A stretch of DNA of 64,000 nt, taken from Allobosea lupini (GTDB lineage: Bacteria > Pseudomonadota > Alphaproteobacteria > Rhizobiales > Beijerinckiaceae). The DNA is taken from positions 186,001 to 250,000 of the forward strand of contig NZ_FOAN01000002.1 of the NCBI RefSeq assembly GCF_900109525.1. Direction: 5' to 3'. The notes below the pieces were generated by a model. That model did no database searches, was not told the DNA's origin, and worked only from the letters and a program-made list of their open reading frames with translations. How positions within the stretch are numbered: the stretch's first letter is position 1; each line of letters opens with the position of its first letter. Of this stretch, positions 27,258-36,807 are shown one piece after another. The position numbers and the translations under genes are program-made.

Positions 27258-28271
27258 TCAAGCACGCGACCGCAGCGCCTCCGCAGCACGGACACGACCC
27301 ACCTCGATGCCGTTCCAGTTCTTCATGACGGTCTCGCGGAACGGCGCAAAGGCTGCTTCGTCATTGCCTTGCCGCGGCAGGAAGCGCTCGACCAGCGCGG
27401 CCATCGCGATCTCGGTGGCGCGGCCGGCGCCGTCATCGCATTTCAGCGCGATGCCGTAGCCGAGCTCGGGCAGCGTGCCGCAATAAACGCCTTCGGCCCC
27501 GGTCTTGATGAAGGCGCGAGCGCCGAAGACTTCCATGAAGCGGGTGTCGAAGCGTCCGGTGCCGGCGACCATGAACGGGTTGGCGGCGACCGCCTCGCGG
27601 ATGCGCCGCGCCGCCTCGGCCCGCCTGGGGCCGAAGCCATTGCCGGTGCCGAAGCGGGCGAAGCCGAGCGCCAGCGCCTTCAGCGGCACGGCATAGGTCG
27701 GGATCGAGCAGCCATCTGTGCCGGAGAGCTCGGCCTTGTGCGCGGCGCCGGTCACCTCCTCCAGCGCGGCGCGAACCGCCTGCTGCACCTTATGGCCCGC
27801 TTTGACATAGCCGGCCGGTTCCTCGTCGAGGCCGCATGACAGGCAGATGAAGCCGGCATGCTTGCCGGAGCAGTTGTTGTTGAGCGCGCTCGGCTCGCGC
27901 CCCGCCTGGGCGAGCGCTCGCGCAGCCGCCTCGCCCATCGGCCAATGCGCACCGCATTCCAGGCAGCCCGCGTCGCGGCCGGCCTTCTTCAGCATCGCCA
28001 ACGAGGTTTCGGCATGGCGCTCCTCGCCGGAATGCGAAGACACCGCGAGGGCGATCTCGGCCGGGGTCAGGCCGTAACGGTCGGCGGCGCCGCTCTCAAG
28101 CAGCGGCAGGGCCTGCAGCGCCTTCACCGCCGAGCGCGGAAAGACGGGATGCTCGACGTCGCCCAGCGAGAAGACCACCGCCCCGTCGGCATCGACGACG
28201 ATCGCCGCGCCGCGGTGGCGCGATTCGACCGTGCTGCCACGGGTGACTTCGGCGAGAACGGGATTGTCCAT
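27258..28271 (-). CDS. Class 3 (rhizobial-type) L-asparaginase
   Basis: 337-residue asparaginase of the Rhizobium etli ReAV type, unrelated to the E. coli enzymes. The key residues known from ReAV are all recognisable with an offset of one: Ser47 and Lys50 in FPRSAVKAL, Ser79 in AVSSHSGEERH, and the zinc site Cys134 and Lys137 in NNNCSGKHAGF plus Cys188 in TDGCSIPTY. The enzyme releases ammonia and aspartate from asparagine in the cytoplasm. Divergent from the alpha/beta hydrolase gene 144 bases away. Confidence 0.92.
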   Translation of the reverse strand: MDNPVLAEVTRGSTVESRHRGAAIVVDADGAVVFSLGDVEHPVFPRSAVKALQALPLLESGAADRYGLTPAEIALAVSSHSGEERHAETSLAMLKKAGRDAGCLECGAHWPMGEAAARALAQAGREPSALNNNCSGKHAGFICLSCGLDEEPAGYVKAGHKVQQAVRAALEEVTGAAHKAELSGTDGCSIPTYAVPLKALALGFARFGTGNGFGPRRAEAARRIREAVAANPFMVAGTGRFDTRFMEVFGARAFIKTGAEGVYCGTLPELGYGIALKCDDGAGRATEIAMAALVERFLPRQGNDEAAFAPFRETVMKNWNGIEVGRVRAAEALRSRA

Positions 28272-28415
28272 GGTGGGCTCCGGCGCGATCGAGGCTGCGT
28301 CTTGTCGCGTTTGTCGCAGCCCCTGTCAAAAGACCTCGACCGGCCGGGTGCGCATGGCGCAAACTGGTTCCAAACCGAGCCGCCAGCTCCGGCCGCGGCA
28401 CAGCAAGATCAGGAC

Positions 28416-29243
28416 ATGATGTCAGTCGATTACGAGACCGAATACAACAACCGCGGCCGTGTTCCCGAGCACCCCGGCATCATCGCCGGCTGGGCCCGCG
28501 ACGCCGCCGCCTATCGCGAGGTCGCAGTCAGCGAGCGCGGCGTCCGCTATGGCGAGGGCCCGCGCCAGACCTACGACCTGTTCAAGCCGGAAGACGTGAA
28601 GAGCCAGGCGATCGTGCTCTTCATCCATGGCGGCTACTGGCAGGCGCTCGATCCGAGCCACTTCTCGCACATGGCGCGCGGATTGAACCTGCTCGGTGTC
28701 CCCGTCGCGGTCGTTGGCTACGACCTCTGCCCGCAGGTCGAGGTCGGCCATATCGTCTGGGAGCTGCAGCAGGCTGCCGCGACGATCTGGCTGCGCTACA
28801 ATTTGCCGGTGGTCGCGGTGGGGCATTCGGCCGGTGGCCAGCTTTCCGCCTGCCTGCTGGCGACGGGCTGGAAGAATGTCGATCCGATGCTTCCCGAACA
28901 GATCGTGCCGGCTGCCTACGGCATCTCCGGCCTCTACAATCTGAAGCCGCTGACGGAGACCAGCATCAACAAGGCGCTCGGGCTGACGCTGGAGGGCGCC
29001 GAGCGCGAAAGCCCGCTGTTCTGGCCGGCGCCGTCCGGGCTCGTCATGGACGCGGTCGTCGGCGGGACCGAGAGCGCCGAATACCTCAGGCAGAGCCGGA
29101 GGTTGACCGATATCTGGGGCCTGGAAGGCGTGCGCACGCGCTATGAGGAGATCGACGGCGCCAACCATTTCACGGTGATTGCCGGCCTCGCCGATCCTGA
29201 CAGCGCCATGACGCGCCGCATCGCCGAACTCGCAGGCGCTTGA
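28416..29243 (+). CDS. Alpha/beta hydrolase, kynurenine-formamidase / arylformamidase-like esterase
   Basis: 275 residues. Oxyanion motif FIHGGYWQALDPSHFSH, nucleophile elbow AVGHSAGGQL, and a late His in DGANHFTVI give a complete hydrolase triad. The HGGYW motif and overall layout match the BD-FAE / arylformamidase group of esterases. No tryptophan degradation gene lies beside it, so the substrate is open. Two adjacent ATG codons (28416 and 28419) are possible starts; AGGA precedes them. The stand-alone RAM protein follows 51 bases downstream. Confidence 0.87.
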   Translation: MMSVDYETEYNNRGRVPEHPGIIAGWARDAAAYREVAVSERGVRYGEGPRQTYDLFKPEDVKSQAIVLFIHGGYWQALDPSHFSHMARGLNLLGVPVAVVGYDLCPQVEVGHIVWELQQAAATIWLRYNLPVVAVGHSAGGQLSACLLATGWKNVDPMLPEQIVPAAYGISGLYNLKPLTETSINKALGLTLEGAERESPLFWPAPSGLVMDAVVGGTESAEYLRQSRRLTDIWGLEGVRTRYEEIDGANHFTVIAGLADPDSAMTRRIAELAGA

Positions 29244-29294
29244 CCCGATCGCAGCAGGCACTATCCAGAGGCGACAGGATTCCGGAGCCAAGCG

Positions 29295-29531
29295 ATGCAG
29301 ACCTTCTTCGTCGAGATCAAATGCAAGCTCGGCAAGACCTATGAGGTCGCCAGCGAACTCGCGGACCGCGAGATCGCCTCGGAGATCTACTCGACCGCCG
29401 GCAATTACGACATCCTCGCCAAGTTCCATGTCGCGGCCGACGTCGATATCGGCCATTTTGTCGCCCAGAAGGTCCAGTCGATCCCCGAGATCGCCGACAC
29501 CCACACGATCATCACCTTCAAGGCGTTCTGA
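29295..29531 (+). CDS. Stand-alone Lrp/AsnC ligand-binding (RAM) domain protein
   Basis: 78 residues comprising only the RAM domain of Lrp regulators (FFVEIKCKLGKTYEVASELA, then STAGNYDILAKFHV and HTIITFKAF). There is no helix-turn-helix. Such stand-alone proteins form oligomers and bind amino acids, and may modulate full-length Lrp proteins. It follows the alpha/beta hydrolase on the same strand and may be cotranscribed with it. Confidence 0.87.
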   Translation: MQTFFVEIKCKLGKTYEVASELADREIASEIYSTAGNYDILAKFHVAADVDIGHFVAQKVQSIPEIADTHTIITFKAF

Positions 29532-29534
29532 GCG

Positions 29535-30491
29535 CTACCTGATCGGCATGGTCAGGCCGTCCTCCGGCTGCATCGCGATCAGCAGATCGGCAAAGCGGCG
29601 CGCCGCCGGCGCGACCGAGCCGGCGGATGGAAACAGCAGCATCGTGCGATAGGCGATCGCCGGCGCGAAGCGGCGGGCGACCAGCCCGCACAGGCCGCCG
29701 AGCGTCAGTGGAAACGGGTTCAGCAAGGCAAGGCCGACGCGCTGCCTGACCATCTCCGCGACGAAAACAGCCGCCGTCCCCTCTCCGACCAAACGGAGCG
29801 CCACGCCGGCATCGGCAAAAGCCTGCTCCACCTTGATGCGCTCGGGAAAGCGCCGCGCCAGGGCGATGATCGGCTCGTCGGCAAGGTCTTGCGGGCTCAG
29901 CACCTCGCGATCCGCGAGCGGGTGCTCCTCCGGCATCAGGACATGCGCGACGGCCTCGCGGATCGCTTCGCCGTGGATGCCGATATGCGAGGCCGACATG
30001 TCGACCAATCCCAGGTCGACCGCCCGGTCGGCAACTTGGGAGATCACTGTCGAGCTGGTGTCGATCTCGACATTCGCCACGACATCGGGCTCCTGCCGGC
30101 GGAATTCCGCCAGAACCGGCGGCAGGACGAACTGAGCCAGGGTCGGCGGGGTCGCGATGCGCAACACGCTGGCCTGGACGGCTTGCCCGGGCCAGCTGTT
30201 CAGCCTTTCGAGCGCCGCGAAGATCGGCTGCGCCTCTGCGTCGAGCGCAAAGGCATCTGCAGTGGGCACAAGCCTGCCGCCTTCGCGCGCGAACAGCGGG
30301 CGGCCGACATGGGCTTCCAGCGCGGCGAGCGCCCGCGACACGGCAGGCTGCGAAATCCCGAGCATCTGCGCTGCCGCCACCGTCTTGCGGGTGGCGATCA
30401 TCGCCTGCAGCACTTCGAGTTCGCGCAGGCTCGGAGGACGGCGCCCGCTGGTCGATGCCGGCGGGCGGGCGGATCTTGCCGTGCTCGCCAT
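29535..30491 (-). CDS. LysR family transcriptional regulator
   Basis: About 318 residues. The N-terminal winged helix is LRELEVLQAMIATRKTVAAA followed by QMLGISQPAVSRALAALEAH; the C-terminal two lobes form a periplasmic-binding-protein-like effector domain (IATPPTLAQFVLPPVLAEFR; DLGLVDMSAS). A 20-residue Pro/Ser/Arg-rich N-terminal extension precedes the helix-turn-helix. ATG 30491 or 30521 may be the start. It is divergent from the dpp-type peptide transporter operon and is the likely local regulator. It ends 3 bases from the RAM gene stop (convergent). Confidence 0.9.
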   Translation of the reverse strand: MASTARSARPPASTSGRRPPSLRELEVLQAMIATRKTVAAAQMLGISQPAVSRALAALEAHVGRPLFAREGGRLVPTADAFALDAEAQPIFAALERLNSWPGQAVQASVLRIATPPTLAQFVLPPVLAEFRRQEPDVVANVEIDTSSTVISQVADRAVDLGLVDMSASHIGIHGEAIREAVAHVLMPEEHPLADREVLSPQDLADEPIIALARRFPERIKVEQAFADAGVALRLVGEGTAAVFVAEMVRQRVGLALLNPFPLTLGGLCGLVARRFAPAIAYRTMLLFPSAGSVAPAARRFADLLIAMQPEDGLTMPIR

Positions 30492-30537
30492 GGTCCTGCC
30501 CACCCTATCCGCGCCTCGCATCCATCTATGCAGTCAG

Positions 30538-30564
30538 ATTATATATTTCCACAAGCCGTATAAT
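30538..30564. promoter_or_regulatory. AT-rich divergent promoter region (LysR / dpp operon)
   Basis: Two perfect -10 hexamers in opposite orientations lie here: TATAAT at 30559-30564 reading toward the dpp operon, and its complement ATTATA at 30538-30543 reading toward the LysR gene. The spacing makes the two promoters overlap, as is common for LysR regulators and their targets. I do not see convincing -35 hexamers. Confidence 0.45.
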
Positions 30565-30693
30565 TTACAGGTATAAGAAATCGTTCTACAAACCCGGCCG
30601 GGCGAGAAGAGGGGCAGACCGGCCAATCCGGCGACTCGCCACCCGCGGCTCAGTTGTTAAAGATGGCGCCCCACAGCCATCGGGAGGTTCGGA

Positions 30694-32295
30694 ATGAAAA
30701 CGTTCAGCGCCAAGGGGCTGAAAGCTCTCAAGCTCGCCATTGTGGCAGCTCCGGTCATCGGCATCGCCGGCATCGCATCGGCTCAGGAGCTCAAGATCGG
30801 CCTGTCGGCCGAGCTCAGCTCGCTCGACCCGCACTACCATAACCTCACCCCCAACAACATGCTGGCGCGGCACATCTACGAGCCGCTGGTCGGGCAGGAC
30901 GAGAAGCAGCAGCTGAAGCCGGGGCTCGCCGAGAGCTGGAAGGCGATCGACGACACGACCTGGGAATTCAAGCTCCGCAAGAACGTCACGTTCCATGACG
31001 GCTCGCCGTTCACGGCGGACGACGTGATCGCCACCATGCAGCGTGCGCCGAACGTGCCGAAGAGCCCGTCGAGCTTCAACGCCTATGTCCGCGGCAAGGA
31101 ATTCACCAAGGTCGACGACCACACCATCCGGATCAAGACCACGGAGCCGGCTCCGCTGGTCCCGACCGACCTCTCGACCTTCGGCGTCATCTCGGCCAAG
31201 TGCAAGGACACGACCACAGAGGACTTCAACCTCGGCAAATGCGCCGCCGGCGGCACCGGCCCGTATAAGCAGGCCGAGTATGTCGCGGGCGACCGCGTCA
31301 TGCTGACCCCTAACGAGACCTACTGGGGCGGCAAGGAGCCGTGGTCGAAGGTCACCTTCCGGATGATCACCTCGGCGCCGACCCGCGTCGCGGCGCTGCT
31401 CGCCGGCGATCTCGACGTGATCGAGAACGTGCCGACCTCGGACGTCGCCCGCCTCAAGGGCGACGCCAAGCTCAACGTCTCGAGCACGGTCTCGAACCGG
31501 GTGATCTATTTCCACATGGATCACTTCCGCGAGGTCTCGCCCTTCATCAAGGGCAAGGACGGCTCGGAGATCAAGAACCCGCTGCGCAACCTCAAGGTCC
31601 GCCAGGCGCTGTCGATGGCGATCAACCGCCCGGGCATCGTCGAGCGCATCATGGAGAAGGAGGCGATTCCCGCCGGCCAGCTCCTGCCCGACGGCTTCTT
31701 CGGCACCTCCAAGAAGCTGAAGCCGGTCGCCTTCGACCTCAACGGCGCCAAGAAGCTGCTCGCGGAGGCCGGTTACCCGAACGGCTTCAAGATGAAGCTG
31801 CACGGGCCGACCAACCGCTATCTCAACGACACCAAGATCATCGAAGCCGTCGCGCAGATGTTCTCGCGCCTCGGCATCGAGACCGAGGTCGAGACGCTGC
31901 CGTCGGCGAACTTCTTCACCCGCGCCTCGCAGGGCGGCCAGGGCAATGTGCCCGAGTTCTCCTTCATCCTGGTCGGCTGGGGCGCCGGCACCGGTGAATC
32001 CTCGGATTCGCTGAAGGCGCTGCTCGCCACCTTCGATCCGAAGAAGGGCATGGGCGCGACCAATCGCGGTCGCTACTCCAACCCGGCCTTCGACGCCAAG
32101 CTGGACGAGGCCCTGCGCACCGTCGACGACGCCAAGCGCGACGCCGCTCTGGCGGAGGCGATGGAGATCAGCATGAACGATGTCGGCCTGATCCCGACGC
32201 ATTACCAGCTGAACACCTGGGCCTCGCGCAAGGGCGTCAAGGTGCAGGCCCGCACCGACGAGTACACGCTCGCGACCGGCATTCGTAAGGACTGA
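30694..32295 (+). CDS. Peptide ABC transporter substrate-binding protein (DppA/OppA family)
   Basis: 533-residue periplasmic solute-binding protein of family 5. A signal peptide (KLAIVAAPVIGIAGIASAQ) precedes the mature start ELKIGLSAELSSLDPHYHNL. The family pattern (EPLVGQDEKQQLKPGLAESW, WEFKLRKNVTFHDGSPFTAD) is clear. The ligand could be a dipeptide, oligopeptide or another solute such as a glutathione-like compound. GGGAGG precedes the ATG. First gene of a five-gene importer operon (30694-36335) with a strong stem-loop after it. Confidence 0.93.
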   Translation: MKTFSAKGLKALKLAIVAAPVIGIAGIASAQELKIGLSAELSSLDPHYHNLTPNNMLARHIYEPLVGQDEKQQLKPGLAESWKAIDDTTWEFKLRKNVTFHDGSPFTADDVIATMQRAPNVPKSPSSFNAYVRGKEFTKVDDHTIRIKTTEPAPLVPTDLSTFGVISAKCKDTTTEDFNLGKCAAGGTGPYKQAEYVAGDRVMLTPNETYWGGKEPWSKVTFRMITSAPTRVAALLAGDLDVIENVPTSDVARLKGDAKLNVSSTVSNRVIYFHMDHFREVSPFIKGKDGSEIKNPLRNLKVRQALSMAINRPGIVERIMEKEAIPAGQLLPDGFFGTSKKLKPVAFDLNGAKKLLAEAGYPNGFKMKLHGPTNRYLNDTKIIEAVAQMFSRLGIETEVETLPSANFFTRASQGGQGNVPEFSFILVGWGAGTGESSDSLKALLATFDPKKGMGATNRGRYSNPAFDAKLDEALRTVDDAKRDAALAEAMEISMNDVGLIPTHYQLNTWASRKGVKVQARTDEYTLATGIRKD

Positions 32296-32378
32296 CCGGG
32301 CCCGTTGATCCGGTCCGGACCGGCTTGAAGCCCGATCCGGACCGCGCGACACTCTTTTCTTGTTGAAATGCGAAGACG

Positions 32379-32408
32379 TCACCCCATCGGCCCCGCCGAA
32401 TGGGGTGA
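32379..32408 (+). other. Intercistronic stem-loop between SBP and permease genes
   Basis: Perfect arms TCACCCCAT and ATGGGGTGA enclose CGGC / GCCG around a CCC loop, giving a 13-pair stem with a single unpaired A. No T-run follows, so it is not a classical terminator. Such structures after the binding-protein gene usually stabilise the upstream mRNA or attenuate the downstream genes, so more binding protein is made than membrane parts. Confidence 0.6.
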
Positions 32409-32441
32409 TGTTCCGCACTCCGCTCCGGAAGGCACCGGACC

Positions 32442-33419
32442 ATGCTGGCATTCGTCCTGCGCCGCCTGGCGCAAGCTCTCTTCGTCATCGCGGCGATGCT
32501 CGTGATCGTCTTCTTCGGCGTGAATGTCGTCGGCGATCCCATCTACATGCTGATCTCGCCCGAGATGGACCAGCAGCAGATCGCCGAGACGGCGCGCGCG
32601 CTCGGGCTCGACCGGCCGATCTGGGAACAGTTCCTGGTCTTCCTGAAGAACGCCGTCCAGGGCGATCTCGGCCGCTCCTTCGTCCATGGCGAATCCGCGA
32701 TCAAGCTGATCCTCAGCCGCATGCCGGCGACGCTGGAGCTCGCCTTCGTCGCGCTGGTGATGGCGGTCGTGATCGGCCTGCCGCTCGGCCTCTATGCCGG
32801 CCTGAAGCCGGAGAGCCGGCTGTCGCGCTTCATCATGGCGGTCTCGATCCTCGGCTTCTCGCTGCCGACCTTCTGGGTCGGCCTGATGCTGATCCTGACT
32901 TTCGCGGTCGGCCTCGGCTGGCTTCCGGCGACCGGGCGCGGGCCGACGGTCTCGATCCTCGGCTTCGAGACCTCGCTGCTGTCGCTCCAGGGCTGGAAGC
33001 ATGTCGCCCTGCCGGCGTTCAATCTGGCGCTGCTCAAGATCTCGCTGGTGATCCGCCTGGCGCGGGCCGGCGCACGCGAGGCGGCGTTGATGGACTACGT
33101 CAAGTTCGCCCGGGCCAAGGGCCTGTCGCAGAGCCGGATCATCGGCGTCCACATCCTCAAGAACATCATGATCCCGATCGTCACCGTGCTCGGTCTGGAG
33201 TTCGGCTCGCTCGTCGCCTTCTCGGTGGTGACCGAGACGATCTTCGCCTGGCCGGGCATGGGCCGCCTGCTGCTGGAGGCGATCACCCGGCTCGATCGGC
33301 CGGTGATAGTCGCCTATGTCATGGTCGTGGTCGTGCTGTTCGTCACCATCAACCTCCTGGTCGACCTGGTCTATTCGGCGCTCGACCCACGCGTACGCCT
33401 GACGGAGGCGACATCATGA
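32442..33419 (+). CDS. Peptide ABC transporter permease (DppB family)
   Basis: 325-residue permease. The first membrane helix is ALFVIAAMLVIVFFGVNVVG, followed by the long periplasmic segment with ALGLDRPIWEQFLVFLKN typical of DppB/OppB. The EAA loop is DYVKFARAKGLSQSRIIGVH. It ends with the family signature DLVYSALDPRVRL. Its stop overlaps the next gene's ATG (33416-33419). Confidence 0.95.
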   Translation: MLAFVLRRLAQALFVIAAMLVIVFFGVNVVGDPIYMLISPEMDQQQIAETARALGLDRPIWEQFLVFLKNAVQGDLGRSFVHGESAIKLILSRMPATLELAFVALVMAVVIGLPLGLYAGLKPESRLSRFIMAVSILGFSLPTFWVGLMLILTFAVGLGWLPATGRGPTVSILGFETSLLSLQGWKHVALPAFNLALLKISLVIRLARAGAREAALMDYVKFARAKGLSQSRIIGVHILKNIMIPIVTVLGLEFGSLVAFSVVTETIFAWPGMGRLLLEAITRLDRPVIVAYVMVVVVLFVTINLLVDLVYSALDPRVRLTEATS

Positions 33420-34336
33420 GCGACGCCGCTTTGCCCGCTGCCGCACCGCCCGTCGAGGCCAAGGAGGAGACACCGTTCCGGCGCTTCGTCCGCTCCTTCA
33501 TCGAGGACCGGCTTGCGCTGTTCGGGCTCGCCCTCTTCATCCTGATCGTGCTGCTCGCCCTCGCCGCCCCGCTGATCGCGCCGCAGAACCCCTATGATCT
33601 CGCCAGCGTCGACGTGATGGATTCGCGCCAGCCGCCGGGCTCGCTCTCGGGCGAGGGCTTCACCATGTGGCTCGGCTCGGACGGCGTCGGTCGCGACCTG
33701 CTCTCCGGCATCCTCTACGGCCTGCGCATCTCGCTGATGGTCGGCGCCTTCTCCGGCATCCTGGCGGCGAGCCTCGGCGCGGCGATCGGCCTGATCGCCG
33801 CCTATGCCGGCGGGCGCACCGAGAACGCGATCATGCGCCTGGTCGACCTTCAGCTTTCCCTGCCCTCGGTGCTGGTCGCACTGATCCTGGTCGCGGGCCT
33901 CGGCAAGGGCGTCGACAAGATCATCATCGCGCTGGTGATGGTGCAGTGGGCCTATTACGCCCGCACCGTGCGCGGCTCGGCCCTGGTCGAGCGGCGCAAG
34001 GAGTATGTCGAGGCTGCGCAGTCGCTGGGCTTGTCGCATGCCCGTACCGTCTTCCGGCACATCCTGCCGAACTGCCTAGCGCCCGTGATCGTCATCGTCA
34101 CCGTGCAGACGGCCCATGCCATCTCGCTGGAGGCGACGCTGTCCTTCCTCGGCGTCGGCCTGCCGCAGACCGAGCCCTCGCTCGGCGTGCTGATCGCCAA
34201 CGGCTTCCAGTACATGCTCTCGGGCAGCTACTGGATCTCGGTCTTCCCCGGCTTTGCGCTGCTGATGACGATCGTCTCGATCAACCTGGTCGGCGACCGC
34301 CTGCGCGACGTGCTCAACCCGCGGCTGGAGAAGTGA
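33416..34336 (+). CDS. Peptide ABC transporter permease (DppC family)
   Basis: 306-residue permease. The N-terminal cytoplasmic segment is followed by LALFGLALFILIVLLALAAP and the family motif WLGSDGVGRDLLSGILYGLR. The EAA loop is EYVEAAQSLGLSHARTVFRH and the C-terminus is VGDRLRDVLNPRLEK. The ATG at 33416 overlaps the DppB stop; a longer open frame upstream is only a shadow of DppB. Confidence 0.95.
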   Translation: MSDAALPAAAPPVEAKEETPFRRFVRSFIEDRLALFGLALFILIVLLALAAPLIAPQNPYDLASVDVMDSRQPPGSLSGEGFTMWLGSDGVGRDLLSGILYGLRISLMVGAFSGILAASLGAAIGLIAAYAGGRTENAIMRLVDLQLSLPSVLVALILVAGLGKGVDKIIIALVMVQWAYYARTVRGSALVERRKEYVEAAQSLGLSHARTVFRHILPNCLAPVIVIVTVQTAHAISLEATLSFLGVGLPQTEPSLGVLIANGFQYMLSGSYWISVFPGFALLMTIVSINLVGDRLRDVLNPRLEK

Positions 34337-34338
34337 GC

Positions 34339-35322
34339 ATGGCGCCAGTTCTCGAAGTCACCAACCTCAAGACCCATTTCTTCACCCGTGCCGGCACGGT
34401 GAAATCGGTCGATGGCGTCTCCTTCCATGTCGATCGCGGCGAGGTGCTCGGTCTCGTCGGCGAATCCGGCTCGGGCAAATCGGTCACCGGCTTTTCGGTG
34501 ATGGGCCTGATCGACCCCCCCGGCAAGATCGTCGAGGGCTCGATCAAGCTCAACGGCAAGGAGCTGGTCGGGCTCGACGAGGAGGGCTTCCGCAAGGTCC
34601 GCGGCCGCGAGGTCGCGATGATCTTCCAGGACCCGATGATGACGCTGAACCCGGTCCTGCGCGTCGATACGCAGATGATCGAGGCCGTCACCGCCCATGA
34701 CAAGGTTTCGCACAAGGCGGCGCGCGAGCGCGCCCGCGACGCGCTCGCCAAGGTCGGCATCCCCTCGCCCGAGGAGCGGCTCAACGCCTATCCGCACCAA
34801 TTCTCCGGCGGCATGCGCCAGCGTGTCGCGATTGCGATCGCCCTGCTGCACCGCCCGCCCCTGATCATCTGCGACGAGCCGACGACGGCGCTCGACGTCA
34901 CCATCCAGAGCCAGATCCTGGCGGAGATGCAGGGCCTCTGCGCCGATACCGGCACGGCTTTGGTCTGGATCACCCATGACCTCGGCGTCGTCGCCGGCCT
35001 CGCCGACCGGATCGCGGTGATGTATGCCGGCCGCATCGTCGAGACCGGCGCTGTCGATCCGGTGCTCGACACACCCCTCCACCCCTATACCAACGGTTTG
35101 CTCGGTTCGCTGCCGGCCGAGGGCGAGCCCGGCGCGCCCTTGCGCCAGATCAGAGGCTCGACGCCGTCGCTGGCGCGCCTGCCGCAAGGCTGTGCCTTCG
35201 CAGCCCGCTGTGATTACGCGCAGGCCGATTGCCTCGCCAGCGCGCCCGACGTCACCCCGTTCGCGGGCGAGCGCGGGGTGCGCTGCCACCATCCGCTGAA
35301 CCTCGCCGGAGTCGCGGCATGA
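34339..35322 (+). CDS. Peptide ABC transporter ATP-binding protein (DppD family)
   Basis: 327-residue ATPase. Walker A is GESGSGKSV, signature [15 protein letters not shown], Walker [15 protein letters not shown], and H-loop WITHDLGVV. The C-terminal oligopeptide/dipeptide domain contains [14 protein letters not shown], whose cysteines match the iron-sulfur cluster-binding CxnC patterns of DppD/OppD proteins. ATG at 34339, 2 bases after the DppC stop; it overlaps the next gene by 4 bases. Confidence 0.95.
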   Translation: MAPVLEVTNLKTHFFTRAGTVKSVDGVSFHVDRGEVLGLVGESGSGKSVTGFSVMGLIDPPGKIVEGSIKLNGKELVGLDEEGFRKVRGREVAMIFQDPMMTLNPVLRVDTQMIEAVTAHDKVSHKAARERARDALAKVGIPSPEERLNAYPHQFSGGMRQRVAIAIALLHRPPLIICDEPTTALDVTIQSQILAEMQGLCADTGTALVWITHDLGVVAGLADRIAVMYAGRIVETGAVDPVLDTPLHPYTNGLLGSLPAEGEPGAPLRQIRGSTPSLARLPQGCAFAARCDYAQADCLASAPDVTPFAGERGVRCHHPLNLAGVAA

Positions 35323-36335
35323 GCACGCCGATCCTCACCCTCGAAGGCGTCTCGAAGCGCTTCACCAAGCCACTCGACGCCGCCTCGAAATTCGCCAACC
35401 TGCTCGGCGCCAACTACAGCGAGCAGACCGTCCACGCCGTCGACAGCGTCGACCTCTCGATCCGCCAGGGCGAGGTCGTCGGGCTCGTCGGCGAGTCCGG
35501 TTGCGGCAAGTCGACCCTCGGGCGCGTCGTCGCCGGCGTTCATCATGCCAGCTCCGGCCGCGTCTCCTGGCGCGGCCGCTATACCGACGAGATGTCGTCG
35601 GAGGAGCGCAAGGCGGCGACGCTCGCGATCCAGATGATCTTCCAGGACCCGATGTCCTCGCTCAACCCGCGCCTGCGCGTCACCGACATCGTCGGCGAGG
35701 CGCCGGTCGTGCACGGGCTGGTGCCGAAGGCGCAGCAGGACGCCTATGTCGCCGAGATGCTCGACCGGGTCGGCCTCGACTCGACCTATCGCCGCCGCTA
35801 TCCGCACCAGTTCTCCGGCGGCCAGCGCGCCCGCATCGGCATTGCCAGGGCACTGGCGGTCAAGCCGCAGTTCCTCGTCTGCGACGAGAGCGTCGCCGCA
35901 CTTGATGTATCGATTCAGGCCCAGGTCCTGAATCTTTTCATGAAGCTGCGCGACGAACTTAACCTGACTTATCTTTTCATTAGCCATGACCTCTCGGTGG
36001 TCCGCCACCTCTCCGACCGCGTCGTGATCATGTATCTCGGCCGCGTCGTCGAGGCGGCGCCGGCGAGCGAATTGTTCAAGGGCCCGCAGCACCCTTACGC
36101 GCAGGCGCTCCTCGCCAACGTCCCGACGATCAGCGCCCGCAAGAAGCGCTTCGCTCCGCTGAAGGGCGAGATTCCCTCGCCGCTGCATCCGCCCTCCGGC
36201 TGCCATTTCCATCCGCGCTGCCCGCAGGCGGGGCCGCGCTGCAGGGCCGAGCGTCCGGCACTGAAGGAGATCGCGACGGGCCATGTCGCCGCCTGCCATC
36301 TGCACGATGGCGGCGTCGGCGCGCTGGCGGCCTGA
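35319..36335 (+). CDS. Peptide ABC transporter ATP-binding protein (DppF family)
   Basis: 338-residue ATPase. Walker A is GESGCGKST, signature [16 protein letters not shown]-loop FISHDLSVV, and the C-terminal cysteine motif is [14 protein letters not shown]. The Walker B region reads [12 protein letters not shown], with Ser where Pro usually follows the catalytic Glu; the Glu itself is present, so activity is expected. The start overlaps the DppD stop. Last gene of the operon and convergent with the LCCL gene 9 bases away. Confidence 0.94.
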   Translation: MSTPILTLEGVSKRFTKPLDAASKFANLLGANYSEQTVHAVDSVDLSIRQGEVVGLVGESGCGKSTLGRVVAGVHHASSGRVSWRGRYTDEMSSEERKAATLAIQMIFQDPMSSLNPRLRVTDIVGEAPVVHGLVPKAQQDAYVAEMLDRVGLDSTYRRRYPHQFSGGQRARIGIARALAVKPQFLVCDESVAALDVSIQAQVLNLFMKLRDELNLTYLFISHDLSVVRHLSDRVVIMYLGRVVEAAPASELFKGPQHPYAQALLANVPTISARKKRFAPLKGEIPSPLHPPSGCHFHPRCPQAGPRCRAERPALKEIATGHVAACHLHDGGVGALAA

Positions 36336-36344
36336 GGGCTCCCT

Positions 36345-36731
36345 TTAGAGTGGTGAGAGCTGCCAGGCATACTGATAGCGCCCGTATTGGGTGCTGGTGA
36401 CGCCGTTGCGCTGCGTGCCGGGGAACTCCTCCGGCGGCGTCACCACCGTCACCCTGAAGACGCCTGTCTTGCCCGGCTTCAGCAGGCCCATATGGACGGC
36501 GGCCGCGCCGATCGTCGAATCGCCGCTGTAGACATCCGTGCCCCAGAGCTGGCCTTCCAGAACGCCCGTAACGCGGAAATAGTAGACGGCGCCGACCTTC
36601 TCGCAGAGCCCGTGCATGTTGGTCGGCGCATCCGAGGCGATTGAGTTCTGCTCGAGCAGCGTCTTGAGCTGCCGGCGCGAGAGTTTCCCGCGCTTGTCGA
36701 AATAGGCGACGAGATCCTGCACGACTTTCAC
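36345..36731 (-). CDS. LCCL-domain protein
   Basis: 128 residues. An N-terminal helical part (VQDLVAYFDKRGKLSRRQLK) is followed by an LCCL-like domain: VTGVLEGQLWGTDVYSGDST, then IGAAAVHMGLLKPGKTGVFRV. The usual domain cysteines are absent. The GTG at 36731 is preceded by GGGAGGTG at suitable spacing; an open frame further upstream runs through the repeat at 36808-36856 and is not used. It lies downstream of the DUF2201 gene on the same strand, 90 bases away. Role unknown. Confidence 0.75.
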   Translation of the reverse strand: MKVVQDLVAYFDKRGKLSRRQLKTLLEQNSIASDAPTNMHGLCEKVGAVYYFRVTGVLEGQLWGTDVYSGDSTIGAAAVHMGLLKPGKTGVFRVTVVTPPEEFPGTQRNGVTSTQYGRYQYAWQLSPL

Positions 36732-36807
36732 GATCCACCTCCCTAGCGCGCGTTCCGTTCGACCGGGATCGGTCGAACGAAAAGAATTCGCGCAAAATCG
36801 AAAAGTT

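Noticed and set aside
29535..30693. Riboswitch or leader peptide before the peptide-binding protein gene
   Set aside because: The upstream region is AT-rich promoter sequence without a conserved structured leader that I can recognise.
35319..36335. Ser for Pro after the Walker B Glu in DppF as an inactivating change
   Set aside because: The catalytic Glu, the Walker A, signature and H-loop are intact, and I believe this variant is common in related transporters.
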